The translations under genes and the position numbers were made by a program. From positions 1 to 49,320 of the forward strand of contig CAZGTQ010000274.1 in NCBI GenBank assembly GCA_964528575.1: a DNA stretch of 49,320 nt. Reading direction: 5' to 3'. The notes under the pieces are model-generated. The model had not been told where the DNA came from, searched no databases, and saw only the letters and a program-made list of their open reading frames with translations. Shown here in pieces: positions 8,534 through 17,086 of this stretch; within the stretch, counting starts at the first letter, position 1, and every line of letters starts with the position of its first letter. This stretch comes from CAZGTQ01 sp964528575. GTDB lineage: Bacteria; Planctomycetota; UBA1135; GCA-002686595.

Positions 8534-9975
8534 GAGCCCGCTTCCTCGGGAGCGCGCTCGACCTCGACGCGCGCGCCGTCCTCCAGCGCGCGGCTGCCGA
8601 CGACGACGATCTCGTCGCCGGGGGCGAGCGAGCCCTCGGGGTCGATCACCTCGACGTGCTCCTCGCTCGCGTAGCCCTCGATCACGTCGATCCGCTCGAC
8701 CGCGCCATCGACGACGCGCAGGACGAACAGCTCCTCGCCCTCGCGGTCGAGCGCGCGCTTGGGCACGACGAGCGCGTCCTCGTGGCGGTCGGTGACGATG
8801 CGCAGGCGCACGAGCATGCCCGGCAGCAGCCGCGGCGGGTTCGGCGCCTCGGGGTCCGCGCCGACGGCGAGCGGCTCGAAGCGGATCGTCACGCGGAACG
8901 AGCCGGACGCCGCGTCGATCGTCGGGCTCGTGCGCTCCACCCGTCCGCGGAACGTCGCGCCGGGCACCGCGTCGCTCGTCGCGGTGACGCGCAAGAGGCC
9001 GTTGTCCTGCGCGCCGGCGGCGTTTGCTTGGCCGCCGCGAGCGGCGGCGTTCGCGTCGGCGCCGCGGGCGGCGGCGGCGAAGATCGGCAGCTCGGCCTGC
9101 GGCCGCGGGAGCACCGCGCGCAGCGCCTCGGGGTCGGTGACGACGAACGCGGGTTCGGCGGCGGTCAGCGTCTGGCCGACGCGGCAGTCGCGCTGCGCGA
9201 CGACGCCGTCGATGGGGGAGGTGATCGCGCCGAACGAGAGCAGGAGCTCGCAGCGCTCGAGCGCGAGCTCCGCGCTGCGGATCGCCGTCTGCGCGGCGAC
9301 CGCCTCGATGCGCGCGCGCTCCTCGGCGAGCACGGCCGTCGCGAGCTCCGCGGTCGCGTTGTCGAAGACGAGCTTGCTCGCCTCGAGCGCCCGCTGCGAC
9401 AGGCCGCTCGCGACCGTCTCGCCCGTCGCCAGGCGCGCGTCGCGCTCGTAGTCGCGCTCGGCCTGCTCGGCTGCGAGCCGCAGGCCCCCCGTGCGCGCCT
9501 CGGCCTCGCGGACCAAGAGCTGCAGGCGCGCTTCGCTCTCGGTCGCCTCGCGCAGCGCGACCTCGGCCTCCTTGACCGCGTTCTCCTGCTCGCGCACGTC
9601 GATGCGCGCGAGCGGCTGCCCCGCCTCGACGCGGTCGCCCTCCTCGGCGAGCACCTCGACGACCGTGCCCGCGAGCCGCGGGAACAGGCGCACCTCGGTG
9701 TCCGACTCGATCACGCGCGTGTTCTCGTGCACGCGCTCCATCGGGCGCCGCTCGATCGGCGCGACGCGCACGCGCGGCACCTCGCGCGCGCGGGCGCCCG
9801 AGGCGACGGCGTCGCGCTCTCCGTCGGCGCCGCTCGGGCTGCAGGAGGTGAGCGCGCCGGCGGCCCCGCTGGCGAGCACGGCGGCGAGCACGAGCACGAG
9901 GCCGGCGCGGGAGCGCGTCGTCGAAGCGCGCGAGCGCTCGGTCGAGAGGTGCTCGGTCGAGAGGTGTCGGGGCAC
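8530..9975 (-). CDS. RND efflux periplasmic adaptor (membrane fusion lipoprotein)
   Basis: This is an HlyD/AcrA-type adaptor of 481 residues. The GTG start at 9975 is followed by a short Ser/Thr/Arg-rich leader, a hydrophobic signal and the lipobox-like ALTSC, so it is probably lipid-anchored. A biotinyl-lipoyl-like half motif (LFPRLAGTVVEVLAEEGDRV) precedes a long alpha-helical hairpin (about residues 125-245). The second half motif (SFGAITSPIDGVVAQRDC) and a beta-barrel domain follow. An Ala/Gly/Asn-rich insertion near residues 305-325 is low complexity. It is the first gene of the operon with two RND pumps. The start is somewhat uncertain because downstream in-frame codons could also yield a signal peptide. 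No ribosome-binding site is obvious at 9975. Confidence 0.88.
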   Translation of the reverse strand: MPRHLSTEHLSTERSRASTTRSRAGLVLVLAAVLASGAAGALTSCSPSGADGERDAVASGARAREVPRVRVAPIERRPMERVHENTRVIESDTEVRLFPRLAGTVVEVLAEEGDRVEAGQPLARIDVREQENAVKEAEVALREATESEARLQLLVREAEARTGGLRLAAEQAERDYERDARLATGETVASGLSQRALEASKLVFDNATAELATAVLAEERARIEAVAAQTAIRSAELALERCELLLSFGAITSPIDGVVAQRDCRVGQTLTAAEPAFVVTDPEALRAVLPRPQAELPIFAAAARGADANAAARGGQANAAGAQDNGLLRVTATSDAVPGATFRGRVERTSPTIDAASGSFRVTIRFEPLAVGADPEAPNPPRLLPGMLVRLRIVTDRHEDALVVPKRALDREGEELFVLRVVDGAVERIDVIEGYASEEHVEVIDPEGSLAPGDEIVVVGSRALEDGARVEVERAPEEAGS

Positions 9976-10026
9976 GTGGGGCGGGACGGGGCCTGGGGGA
10001 CGGTGAGGATGGCGGGTCCGTCCGGC

Positions 10027-10032
10027 TAGACT
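10027..10032 (+). promoter_or_regulatory. Putative -10 element for a leaderless moeA mRNA
   Basis: TAGACT lies exactly 6 bases before the moeA ATG. A sigma-70-type -10 hexamer normally sets the start point 6-7 bases downstream, so transcription would begin at the A of the start codon. No Shine-Dalgarno sequence lies between. A -35 match is poor. The same arrangement recurs at other genes in this window. Confidence 0.45.
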
Positions 10033-10038
10033 GGCGCG

Positions 10039-11301
10039 ATGCGAACGGTCCGGGAGGCTATTGGGGAAATTCTAGAGCGCGTGACGCCGCTGCACGACAC
10101 GGAGCACGTCCCGCTGCGCTCCGCGGCGGGCCGCGTGCTCGCCGAGGCGCCGGTCTCCGACGTCGAGCTGCCGCCGTTCGAGAAGAGCGCGATGGACGGT
10201 TTCGCCGTCCGCAGCGCGGATTTCGCCGGCCGCGGGCCGCACGACGAGGTCGAGCTCGCCTACCTCGGCGAGTCGCGCGCCGGGGCGGCCTTCGACGGCG
10301 CGGTCCCCGCCGGCTCGTGCGTCGCGATCTACACCGGCGCCGAGCTGCCGGCGGACTGCGACGCGGTCGTGATGGTCGAAAAGAGCCGCCGCGCCGGCGC
10401 GCGCGTCGCGCTGCGCGGCCCCGCGCCGCCGGGCCAGCACGTCAACCACCGCGGCGAGGTGCTCGCGCTCGATCAGCCGGTCGGCGCGCCCGGCCGCGTG
10501 CTCACGGGCGTCGACCTCGCGGTGCTCGCCGCGGTCGGCGCCGACCCCGCGCCGGTCTTCCGCCGCCCGCGCATCTCGATCCTGACGACCGGCGACGAGC
10601 TCGTCCGCGCGAGCGAGCGCCCCGGCCGCGGCCAGATCCGCGAGGGCAACACGCTCGACCTCGCGGCGGCGGCCGAGGCGCTGCCGGTCGAGCTCGTGCG
10701 CGTCGGCATCGTCGGCGACGACCCGGACGAGCTCGAGCGCGCGTTCGCGGCCGCGCTCGACGAGGGCGACGCGCTCGTGACGACCGGCGGCGTCAGCATG
10801 GGCCGCTACGACCTCGTCGGGCCGGCGCTCGAGAAGCTCGGCGCCGTCTGCCACGTCCACAAGGTCGCGGTCAAGCCGGGCAAGCCGATCTGGTTCGGGC
10901 TGCGCGGCGACAAGCCGATCTTCGGGCTGCCGGGCAACCCGGTCTCGAGCCTGCTCGGCTTCGAGCTGTTCGTGCGGCCCGCGCTCCTGCGGCTCGCCGG
11001 CGCCGGCGCGCGCTATCAAGAGGAGCGGCTGCGGCGCGGGCGCTGGGCGGGCGAGGAGACGGCGCCGAACGACGTGCGCCAGCAGAACCTGCCCGCGCGG
11101 GTCGTTCCGGCGGCCGACGGCGTCGACGAGCTCGTACCGGTCGCCTACCGCGGCTCGGCGGACGTCGTCGGGCTGTGTGCGGCCGAGGCGTTCGCGCTCG
11201 TCGAGCCGGGCGCGGTCCTGCGCCGCGGCGACGCGCTCCTGTACCGGCCGCTCGGGCTCGCGGGCACGACGACGCTCGGCTTCGGGCGCCTCGACGCGTG
11301 A
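10039..11301 (+). CDS. moeA: Molybdopterin molybdenumtransferase MoeA
   Basis: MoeA inserts molybdate into adenylylated molybdopterin, the last step in molybdenum cofactor synthesis, in the cytoplasm. The 420-residue length fits the family. Diagnostic stretches are PPFEKSAMDGFAVRSADF near residue 50, the MoaB/Mog-like domain with TTGDELV, TTGGVSMGRYD (the conserved TTGG loop), VKPGKPIWFG and GLPGNPVSSLLGFELFVRPA. The C-terminal domain IV follows. The gene starts a rightward unit, divergent from the efflux operon with only 63 bases between start codons. The next gene (lnt) begins 7 bases after its stop. No other cofactor-synthesis gene is nearby. Confidence 0.95.
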   Translation: MRTVREAIGEILERVTPLHDTEHVPLRSAAGRVLAEAPVSDVELPPFEKSAMDGFAVRSADFAGRGPHDEVELAYLGESRAGAAFDGAVPAGSCVAIYTGAELPADCDAVVMVEKSRRAGARVALRGPAPPGQHVNHRGEVLALDQPVGAPGRVLTGVDLAVLAAVGADPAPVFRRPRISILTTGDELVRASERPGRGQIREGNTLDLAAAAEALPVELVRVGIVGDDPDELERAFAAALDEGDALVTTGGVSMGRYDLVGPALEKLGAVCHVHKVAVKPGKPIWFGLRGDKPIFGLPGNPVSSLLGFELFVRPALLRLAGAGARYQEERLRRGRWAGEETAPNDVRQQNLPARVVPAADGVDELVPVAYRGSADVVGLCAAEAFALVEPGAVLRRGDALLYRPLGLAGTTTLGFGRLDA

Positions 11302-11308
11302 GGGGCGC

Positions 11309-13093
11309 GTGAAGGGCGAGCCGCCGGAGCCGCTGGGCCCGCGCGCGCGTCTCGTGCGGCTCGCGGGCGCGTGGCTGCTCCTGTTCCTCGGCTCGCCGGG
11401 CGTCGTCGATCTGCCAGATCGCGGCGTGGTCGGCGGCGCGCTCGCGATCGGCGGCATCGCGCTGTGGGCCGCGGCCGCGTCGCGCCCCGGCCGGCGCGCG
11501 TTCCTCGTCGAGTGGCTCGCGGCGGGCGCCGGCTGCGCCGCCTTGATGTGGTGGTGCGCGTACGTGTGGGGCCCCTCGCTCCTGTTCATCGGCGTCGGAC
11601 AGGGAGCGTGGCTCGCGCTCGGCGGCGCCGTGCTGCGGCGCGTCGCGCGGGTGCTGCCGCTCGCGTGGGCCGCGCCGGTCGCGTGGATCGGCGCCGAGAC
11701 GCTGCGCGGCTGGGTCCCGCTGCCGCTGTCGCTGGGCTGGTTGCACCTGGGCCACTGGGCGGCGGACTGGCCGCTCGTCGTCGAGAGCGCACGCGTCTGG
11801 GGCGTCGCCGGCGTCGGTTTCGCCGTCGCGGCGTGGGGCGGAGCGGTCGCGGCGGCGCACGAGGCGCGGCGGGCGCTGCCGCTGCTCCACGGCGCGACGC
11901 CGAGCGTCGTCGCGCTCGTGCTCGCGCTCGCGGTGGGTCCGCCCCAGACGGTCGAGGGACCGCGGCTCCTGCTCGTCCAACCGGCGATCCCCCAAGCGCG
12001 CAAGCAGAAGCTCGACCGGGCCGAGACGCTGGAGGAGATGATCGAGCTGACGCGCCGCGCCGTGCGGGCCGAGGTCGCGCGCGGCGCGACGCCCGACCTC
12101 GTGTGCTGGGGCGAGACGATGCTGCTGTTCGGCCTGGTCTCGGACGCGGTGCGCGCGGACGTCGAGAACCTCGAGGGCGATGCGTACGCGGGTTTCGTCG
12201 TCGATCGCGAGCTCGTGGAGAGCCTGGACCAGTTCGAGCGCGGCTGGATCGGCGCCGTGCTCTTCGGCAAGCGCGTACCGGGGCTGCGGACGTTCGAGCC
12301 GGTGCTGCCGGAGGGGGCGAGCTTCCTGTCGGGCGCCGAGGTGCTGAGCGCGGTCGACGGGCACGTGCGGCGGCGCAACGCGGTCGTGATCTGGGACGCG
12401 CAGGGGGAGCGCGGGCCCGACGCGGCGAAGGTGCGGCTGGTGCCGGGCGCGGAGAGCATGTACGGCCTCGAGCGGATCGACGCGGTGCGCGCGTTCACCG
12501 ACTCGGTCGCCGGCTACGTGCCCGATCTCGCCGCGGACGAGGCGGTCGGCGTGCTCCCGCTCGAGACGGCCGACGGCCGCACCTTCCGCATCGCGGCGAC
12601 CGTCTGCTTCGACAACGCGTTCCCCGAGCTCTACACGGGGCCGCTGCGCCGCGGGGCGGTCGACTTCCACCTCGTCGTGTCGAACGAGGCCTGGTACCTC
12701 GAGTCGATCGAGTTCGACCAGATGGTCGCGTTCTCCAAGCTCGCGGCGGCGTCGAGCGGGCGAGCGGTCGTGCGGGCGACGAATTCGGGCATCTCGCTCG
12801 TCGTCGGTCCGGACGGCGAGGAGCGGGCGCGGCTGCGCGTCGACTCGACGGGCCGGGCGGTGCGGCAGGGTGGGCGCGACCGCTCGGTCGCGGGCTGGCT
12901 CGGCGTGACGGTGCCCGTCCCGGCGGCGGGACCGGACGCGCCCGCGACGCCGTACGTGCGCTTCGAGACGCTCTGGCGGGCGCTCTTCGTCGTCCTCGCG
13001 GCGGCGCTCGCCGCGGCCGGCGCGGCGCGGGGCCGCAGGAGCGCGAGCCACGCGAGCCGCAACGACGGTAACCGGGTGCCGAGCGCGGGTTAG
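11309..13093 (+). CDS. lnt: Apolipoprotein N-acyltransferase
   Basis: Lnt N-acylates the N-terminal cysteine of lipoproteins in the cytoplasmic membrane. The protein (594 residues from the GTG at 11309) has about six N-terminal hydrophobic segments up to residue 210, then a nitrilase-like domain. The catalytic triad is recognisable: Glu269 in CWGETMLLFG, Lys374 in AAKVRLVPGAES and Cys433 in ATVCFDNAFPEL. The SNEAWYLES and RATNSGIS stretches also match the family. A last hydrophobic helix lies near residues 565-580. The insert between Glu and Lys is longer than in E. coli Lnt, which has 512 residues. It follows moeA by 7 bases. Several lipobox proteins in the window are likely clients. GAGGGG just upstream may serve as ribosome-binding site. 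Confidence 0.88.
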   Translation: MKGEPPEPLGPRARLVRLAGAWLLLFLGSPGVVDLPDRGVVGGALAIGGIALWAAAASRPGRRAFLVEWLAAGAGCAALMWWCAYVWGPSLLFIGVGQGAWLALGGAVLRRVARVLPLAWAAPVAWIGAETLRGWVPLPLSLGWLHLGHWAADWPLVVESARVWGVAGVGFAVAAWGGAVAAAHEARRALPLLHGATPSVVALVLALAVGPPQTVEGPRLLLVQPAIPQARKQKLDRAETLEEMIELTRRAVRAEVARGATPDLVCWGETMLLFGLVSDAVRADVENLEGDAYAGFVVDRELVESLDQFERGWIGAVLFGKRVPGLRTFEPVLPEGASFLSGAEVLSAVDGHVRRRNAVVIWDAQGERGPDAAKVRLVPGAESMYGLERIDAVRAFTDSVAGYVPDLAADEAVGVLPLETADGRTFRIAATVCFDNAFPELYTGPLRRGAVDFHLVVSNEAWYLESIEFDQMVAFSKLAAASSGRAVVRATNSGISLVVGPDGEERARLRVDSTGRAVRQGGRDRSVAGWLGVTVPVPAAGPDAPATPYVRFETLWRALFVVLAAALAAAGAARGRRSASHASRNDGNRVPSAG

Positions 13094-13120
13094 AGAGCCG
13101 CGGGGCTCGTTCGCGGCGCC

Positions 13121-13149
13121 TTGACCGTCTCCTGGCACGCCGCTAGAGT
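13121..13149 (+). promoter_or_regulatory. Putative sigma-70-type promoter for the coiled-coil gene
   Basis: TTGACC at 13121-13126 and TAGAGT at 13144-13149 are separated by exactly 17 bases. They match the -35/-10 pattern and the TAGANT form seen elsewhere in the window. The predicted start near 13156 would leave a leader of about 120 bases before the ATG at 13276. Confidence 0.6.
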
Positions 13150-13275
13150 CCCCGGGCCTCCGAGCGCCCGCTCGGCTGCCCTGCCCACGAAGGCCATCCC
13201 CGCCCCTGGCGCTGCGCGCCCCTCAAAGGAACTCGGGTCCGCCGGCCCGTCCCTGCACCCCCCTTTCGGACACCC

Positions 13276-14133
13276 ATGAGCTCCGTAGGCAAGATCTTCA
13301 TCATCCTGAACCTGCTGCTGGCGGCTGCTTTCCTCGGCTGGGCTTCGTCGGCCGTCTCGAACAGCCAGAAGTGGATGAGCGAGCACACCGCCCTCAAGGC
13401 GACGACGGACGCCGAGCGCGAGGACCTGAACGCGCAGATCGACACGCTCACCGCCGACAAGGGCCAGATCGAGCAGAGCCGCGTCCAGCAGCGCGAGCTG
13501 GCGAACCAGCTCCAGGCGCGCGCCGACAACCTCGAGACGCAGCTCGCCGAGGCGAAGGCGATGAACGCCCAGCTCCGCGGCGACGTCACGGCGATCCAGG
13601 AGACGCTGAACGGGTACAAGGACACGATCGACCAGCTCGAGGCGAACAAGGACCGCGCGGTCGACGAATCGCGCCAGCGCGAGCGCGAGCGCGACGAGGC
13701 GGTCGCGGCCAAGCTCGCCGCCGAGGAGGCCCAACGGGCCGCCGAGGAGACCCTGGCGGGGGCCGAGCAGATGATCGCTCAGCTCGAGACCGACCTGACC
13801 TCGACGCGCGGGGACCTGTCGCAGCGCTCGACCGAGCTCTCGACGCTGATGGACATCACGAACACGACGCTCGACCAGGTGACGTCACAGGTGCTCGTCG
13901 AGGGCAGCGTCGTCGAGGTGCGCAACGACGTTCCCCCCGGCCTCCTCGCCCTCAACGTCGGCGCCGACGACGGCGTCGTCCGCGGCATGACGTTCGAGAT
14001 CTTCAACGGCAACCAGTACAAGGGCCAGGCGCGCGTCCAGAGCGTGCTCGCCGACAAGTGCTCGGCGCTGATCATCCGCACCGTCGAGGGGCGGTCGGTG
14101 CAGCAGGGCGACCGCGCGTCGACGCGCCTGTAG
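13276..14133 (+). CDS. Single-pass membrane protein with long coiled coil
   Basis: The product is 285 residues. A single hydrophobic helix (about residues 6-28, IFIILNLLLAAAFLGWASSA) is followed by a long Glu/Gln/Ala-rich heptad region from about residue 35 to 195, which should form an extended coiled coil. A compact beta-rich C-terminal domain of about 80 residues contains VEGSVVEVRNDVPPGLLALN, GADDGVVRGMTFEIF and RTVEGRSVQQGDRAS. That tail resembles the small beta domains of MreC or other envelope proteins that bind partners. The gene is co-directional with a small membrane protein and the mreB operon, and a strong terminator separates it from mreB. An envelope-spanning or cell-shape role is plausible but not shown. 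I do not recognise a named family. Confidence 0.8.
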   Translation: MSSVGKIFIILNLLLAAAFLGWASSAVSNSQKWMSEHTALKATTDAEREDLNAQIDTLTADKGQIEQSRVQQRELANQLQARADNLETQLAEAKAMNAQLRGDVTAIQETLNGYKDTIDQLEANKDRAVDESRQRERERDEAVAAKLAAEEAQRAAEETLAGAEQMIAQLETDLTSTRGDLSQRSTELSTLMDITNTTLDQVTSQVLVEGSVVEVRNDVPPGLLALNVGADDGVVRGMTFEIFNGNQYKGQARVQSVLADKCSALIIRTVEGRSVQQGDRASTRL

Positions 14134-14151
14134 GGCAGGGAGGCAATACCG

Positions 14152-14400
14152 ATGGCAACGCGTCGTAGCAGCACCGGCAGCGGCACTCGGGGCGGCGGCA
14201 CAGCCCGCCAGTCCAAGGCCACGTCCCGCAAGAAGGCCGCGCCGGCTCCGGCGGCGGTCGAGGTCGAGGTCGTCGAAGAGGCCGGCGGTCCCGGCATCGA
14301 GACGGGCGCGGCGGTGATGACGTTCATCGTCCTCGTCGTCGCGATCCTGTTCGTCGACCACCACCTGGCGACCGAGTACGGCAAGGGCGTCTTCTTCTAG
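14152..14400 (+). CDS. Small basic single-pass membrane protein
   Basis: The product is 82 residues. A Ser/Gly/Thr/Arg/Lys-rich N-terminal half (residues 1-30) is followed by an Ala/Pro/Val/Glu stretch and one hydrophobic helix at about residues 54-70 (VMTFIVLVVAILFVDHHL). GGGAGG-like bases about 10 nt upstream of the ATG could serve as ribosome-binding site. It starts 18 bases after the coiled-coil protein and is followed at once by a terminator, so the two genes form a short operon. The basic cytoplasmic tail might bind nucleic acid or membrane phospholipid. That is speculation; no family was recognised. Confidence 0.7.
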   Translation: MATRRSSTGSGTRGGGTARQSKATSRKKAAPAPAAVEVEVVEEAGGPGIETGAAVMTFIVLVVAILFVDHHLATEYGKGVFF

Positions 14401-14435
14401 AAGCGCCCGCTTCGTAGGCCGAGCGCCGAGCTCGC

Positions 14436-14480
14436 GCACAGGGCGCGCCTTCCGCGACGGGAGGCGCGCCCTGTGCTGTT
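14436..14480 (+). terminator. Intrinsic terminator after the coiled-coil operon
   Basis: A perfect 15-bp inverted repeat (14436-14450 with 14462-14476) encloses an 11-base loop and is followed by TGTTT. It starts 36 bases after the stop of the small membrane protein, and it isolates that operon from mreB. Confidence 0.8.
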
Positions 14481-14500
14481 TGCGACGTGCTGTTTGCGAC
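14473..14500 (+). repeat. 14-bp perfect tandem direct repeat
   Basis: GTGCTGTTTGCGAC occurs twice head to tail (14473-14486 and 14487-14500). The first copy shares its first bases with the 3' arm of the terminator stem. The repeat lies between the terminator and the mreB promoter. It may be a simple duplication or a regulator-binding site. Confidence 0.6.
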
Positions 14501-14518
14501 GTCCTGCTCACGCCGGTC

Positions 14519-14546
14519 TTGATCGCGTTCGTCGCGCGGATACACT
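14519..14546 (+). promoter_or_regulatory. Putative promoter of the mreB operon
   Basis: TTGATC at 14519-14524 and TACACT at 14541-14546 are separated by 16 bases. The predicted start near 14553 would give a leader of about 100 bases before the mreB start. Confidence 0.5.
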
Positions 14547-14654
14547 GCTGCGCACAGGGAGAATTCGCGCGACGGGCGCGCGCTCCGGGCTCGATCCCGT
14601 GCAGGACCGCCCGCTCTCGAGCACGCCCCCCGACACGCCTCCCACAAGACGCAG

Positions 14655-15710
14655 TTGTTCAAACCGCTCGAGTGGATGCTCGGTCGTTTTTCGGTCGACA
14701 TGGGGATCGACCTGGGGACGGCCAACACGCTGGTGTGCGTGAAGGGTCGCGGCATCATCCTCAACGAGCCGAGCGTCGTCGCGGTCAGGAAGGGCACGAA
14801 CGAGGTCCTGCTCGGCGGGATGGCGGTCGGCAACGCTGCGAAGGCGATGCTCGGCAAGACGCCCGGCAACATCGAGGCGATCCGCCCGCTGCGCGACGGC
14901 GTGATCGCGGACTTCGAGATCACCGAGAAGATGCTGCGCTACTTCATCACGAAGGTCCACGAGGGCCGCGCGTGGGTGAAGCCGCAGGTCGTGATCTCGG
15001 TGCCGAGCGGCATCACCGACGTCGAGCGCCGCGCCGTGCTGCACTCGGCCGAGCGCGCCGGCGCGCGGCGCGTGTACCTGATCGACGAGCCGATGGCGGC
15101 CGGCATCGGCGTCGACCTGCCGGTGACCGAGGCGCGCGGCTCGCTCATCGTCGACATCGGCGGCGGCACGACGGAGATCGCCGTGCTCTCGCTCGCCGGC
15201 TCGGTCGTCTCGACGTCGCTGCGCATCGCGGGCGACGAGATGGACGAGGCGATCGTCAACCACATGCGCCGCGCGCACAACCTGTTGATCGGCGAGCAGA
15301 CGGCGGAGCGCGTCAAGCTGACGATCGGCTCCGCGTACCCGATGGAGCAGGAGCTGTCGATGGAGGTCAAGGGCCGCGACTCGATCAGCGGCCTGCCGCG
15401 GCGCGCGACGATCACGTCGATCGAGGTCCGCGAAGCGCTCTCCGATCCGGTGCGTCAGATCTGCGAGTCGATCCGCCAGGTGCTCGAGGCGGCGCCGCCC
15501 GAGATCTCGGCGGACCTCGTCGATTCCGGCGCGACGATCGTCGGCGGCGGCGCGCTCCTGTACGGCATCTCCTCGGCGATCGCCGACACGCTCGGCATCC
15601 CGGCCAAGGTGACGAAGGACCCGATGACCGCCGTCGCGCGCGGCACGGGCGTCTTCCTCGACAAGCTCGACGTGTTCTCGCGCGTCTTGTCGAGCGACGA
15701 CGAGTCGTGA
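14655..15710 (+). CDS. mreB: Rod-shape determining actin-like protein MreB
   Basis: MreB is an actin-family ATPase that forms membrane-bound filaments steering the elongasome. The 351 residues show the phosphate-1 loop (VDMGIDLGTANTLVCVKGRG), ILNEPSVVAVR, the phosphate-2 loop (LIVDIGGGTTEIAVLSLAG) and the adenosine motif (DSGATIVGGGALLYGI). The N-terminus MFKPLEWMLGRF is amphipathic, as needed for membrane binding. The TTG at 14655 was chosen because it gives this full helix; no strong ribosome-binding site precedes it, so the ATG at 14676 is a weaker alternative. It is the first gene of the mreB-mreC-mreD-PBP2-rodA operon. Its stop overlaps the GTG of mreC by 4 bp. Confidence 0.96.
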   Translation: MFKPLEWMLGRFSVDMGIDLGTANTLVCVKGRGIILNEPSVVAVRKGTNEVLLGGMAVGNAAKAMLGKTPGNIEAIRPLRDGVIADFEITEKMLRYFITKVHEGRAWVKPQVVISVPSGITDVERRAVLHSAERAGARRVYLIDEPMAAGIGVDLPVTEARGSLIVDIGGGTTEIAVLSLAGSVVSTSLRIAGDEMDEAIVNHMRRAHNLLIGEQTAERVKLTIGSAYPMEQELSMEVKGRDSISGLPRRATITSIEVREALSDPVRQICESIRQVLEAAPPEISADLVDSGATIVGGGALLYGISSAIADTLGIPAKVTKDPMTAVARGTGVFLDKLDVFSRVLSSDDES

Positions 15711-17086
15711 GGAGCCGCGGCCGCACGGTCGGCTTCGTCGCCTGGGCCGCGCTCGTGCTCCTCGCGCTGCGCCCCGTTCCCGCGGCCGACCGCGCGCTCT
15801 CGTGGGCGCTCGCGCCGCTGCGCGCGCTCGCCGAGCTGTGCGCGCCGCTCGGCTGGCTGCGCGCGGGCGAGCTGCACGCCGCCGACCGCTTCCTCGCCCA
15901 GGAGGCCGCGCGCGAGGACGAAGGGCGGCGCGCGCTGCTCGACGCGCTCGTCGCGAGCGCCGAGCCGACCGGCGCGCTGCGCGAGGGCCGCCGCCTCGTG
16001 CCGGGCGCCGTCGTCGGCCGCTCCGCGGAGAGCCTCGACCACCTCGTCGTGCGCGTGCCGGCCGACGAGCACGTCCAGCGCGGGCAGCCGGTCGTCGTCG
16101 GTGCCGCGTACGTCGGCCGCGTCGGCCGGCGGCTCGGCCCCGACGTGATCGAGGTCGAGCTCGCCACCGGCGCGCGCTTCCACGTCGGTGCCGTGGTTCC
16201 CGCCGGCGAGCCGCGCGGCCGCGACGTGATGCTGACCGTCGGCGGCGTCGTCGCGCGCCGGCGCACCGCGGACGAGCGCCTGCGGCTCGCGGTCCACAAT
16301 CCGAGCGACCGCGCCGTCCAGCCCGGCCCCGTGCTCGTGCGCGAGCTGCTCGTCGGCCGCGACCCGCTCGACCCGGGCACGGCCTTCGGCGCGCTCGCCG
16401 AGGGCTTCGGCCTCGGTTGGCTCGAGCGCGACGAGAGCGGCGTGCGCGTCGTGCCGCTGCTCGACTTCCAGAGCGGCCTGTACCAGGTCACGATTCTCGC
16501 GCCGCCCGCGCCGGGGCCCGTCGGCGACGTCGCCGCGGAGCTGACCGACGGCGGCTGGCGGCGCGCGCGCGCGCTGACGAGCGGCGATCCGAACGCGGCG
16601 CGGCGCGGGCTCAAGCTCGACGCGGGCGCGCTGCGCGGCGTCGAGCCGGGCGCGGCGGTCGCGTCGGGCCTGCGGCTGCTCGGCCGGGTCGAGCGCGCGG
16701 CGGCGCTGTGGTCCGACGTGCGGCTCCTGTCCGACCCCGGGATCGCGGTCGTGTGCCTCGCGCGCATCGAGGGCGAGCCCGCGCCGCGCGTGCTCGGCCG
16801 CATGGTCGGGCGCGGGCGCGACGAGGACGGCGCGCTCGTGTTCGACTGGCGCCCGCAGGTGCCGCTCGTCGTCGGCGACCGCGCCGAGGGCACCGTGCGC
16901 GCGGAGCTGTTCACCGGCTCGGGCGAGAGCGGGCTGCCGCGCGGCCTGCTCGTCGGACCGGCGGAGCTGCCGCTCGGCGCGCCGTCGGGCGGGCCGCACC
17001 GCGTGCGCGTCGAGGCGAACGTCGACGGGCTCGACGTCGGCGACCTGTGGGTGCGCGTCGCGCCGGACGCGGGGGATACCCCGTGA
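15707..17086 (+). CDS. mreC: Rod-shape protein MreC-like
   Basis: The product is 459 residues from a GTG overlapping the mreB stop. One N-terminal hydrophobic segment (about residues 8-22) anchors a periplasmic protein. Beta-rich repeats follow, such as VPGAVVGRSAESLDHLVV, VVGAAYVGRVGRRLGPDVIE and LDAGALRGVEPGAAVASG, the style of MreC beta domains. The short helical stretch after the membrane anchor (AADRFLAQEAAREDEGRRAL) corresponds to the MreC coiled coil. Sequence identity to model MreC proteins looks low and the protein is longer than usual (about 280-370 residues), with duplicated beta segments. Its place between mreB and an MreD-like gene makes the assignment firm. It should link MreB to PBP2/RodA in the periplasm. 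Confidence 0.82.
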   Translation: MRSRGRTVGFVAWAALVLLALRPVPAADRALSWALAPLRALAELCAPLGWLRAGELHAADRFLAQEAAREDEGRRALLDALVASAEPTGALREGRRLVPGAVVGRSAESLDHLVVRVPADEHVQRGQPVVVGAAYVGRVGRRLGPDVIEVELATGARFHVGAVVPAGEPRGRDVMLTVGGVVARRRTADERLRLAVHNPSDRAVQPGPVLVRELLVGRDPLDPGTAFGALAEGFGLGWLERDESGVRVVPLLDFQSGLYQVTILAPPAPGPVGDVAAELTDGGWRRARALTSGDPNAARRGLKLDAGALRGVEPGAAVASGLRLLGRVERAAALWSDVRLLSDPGIAVVCLARIEGEPAPRVLGRMVGRGRDEDGALVFDWRPQVPLVVGDRAEGTVRAELFTGSGESGLPRGLLVGPAELPLGAPSGGPHRVRVEANVDGLDVGDLWVRVAPDAGDTP

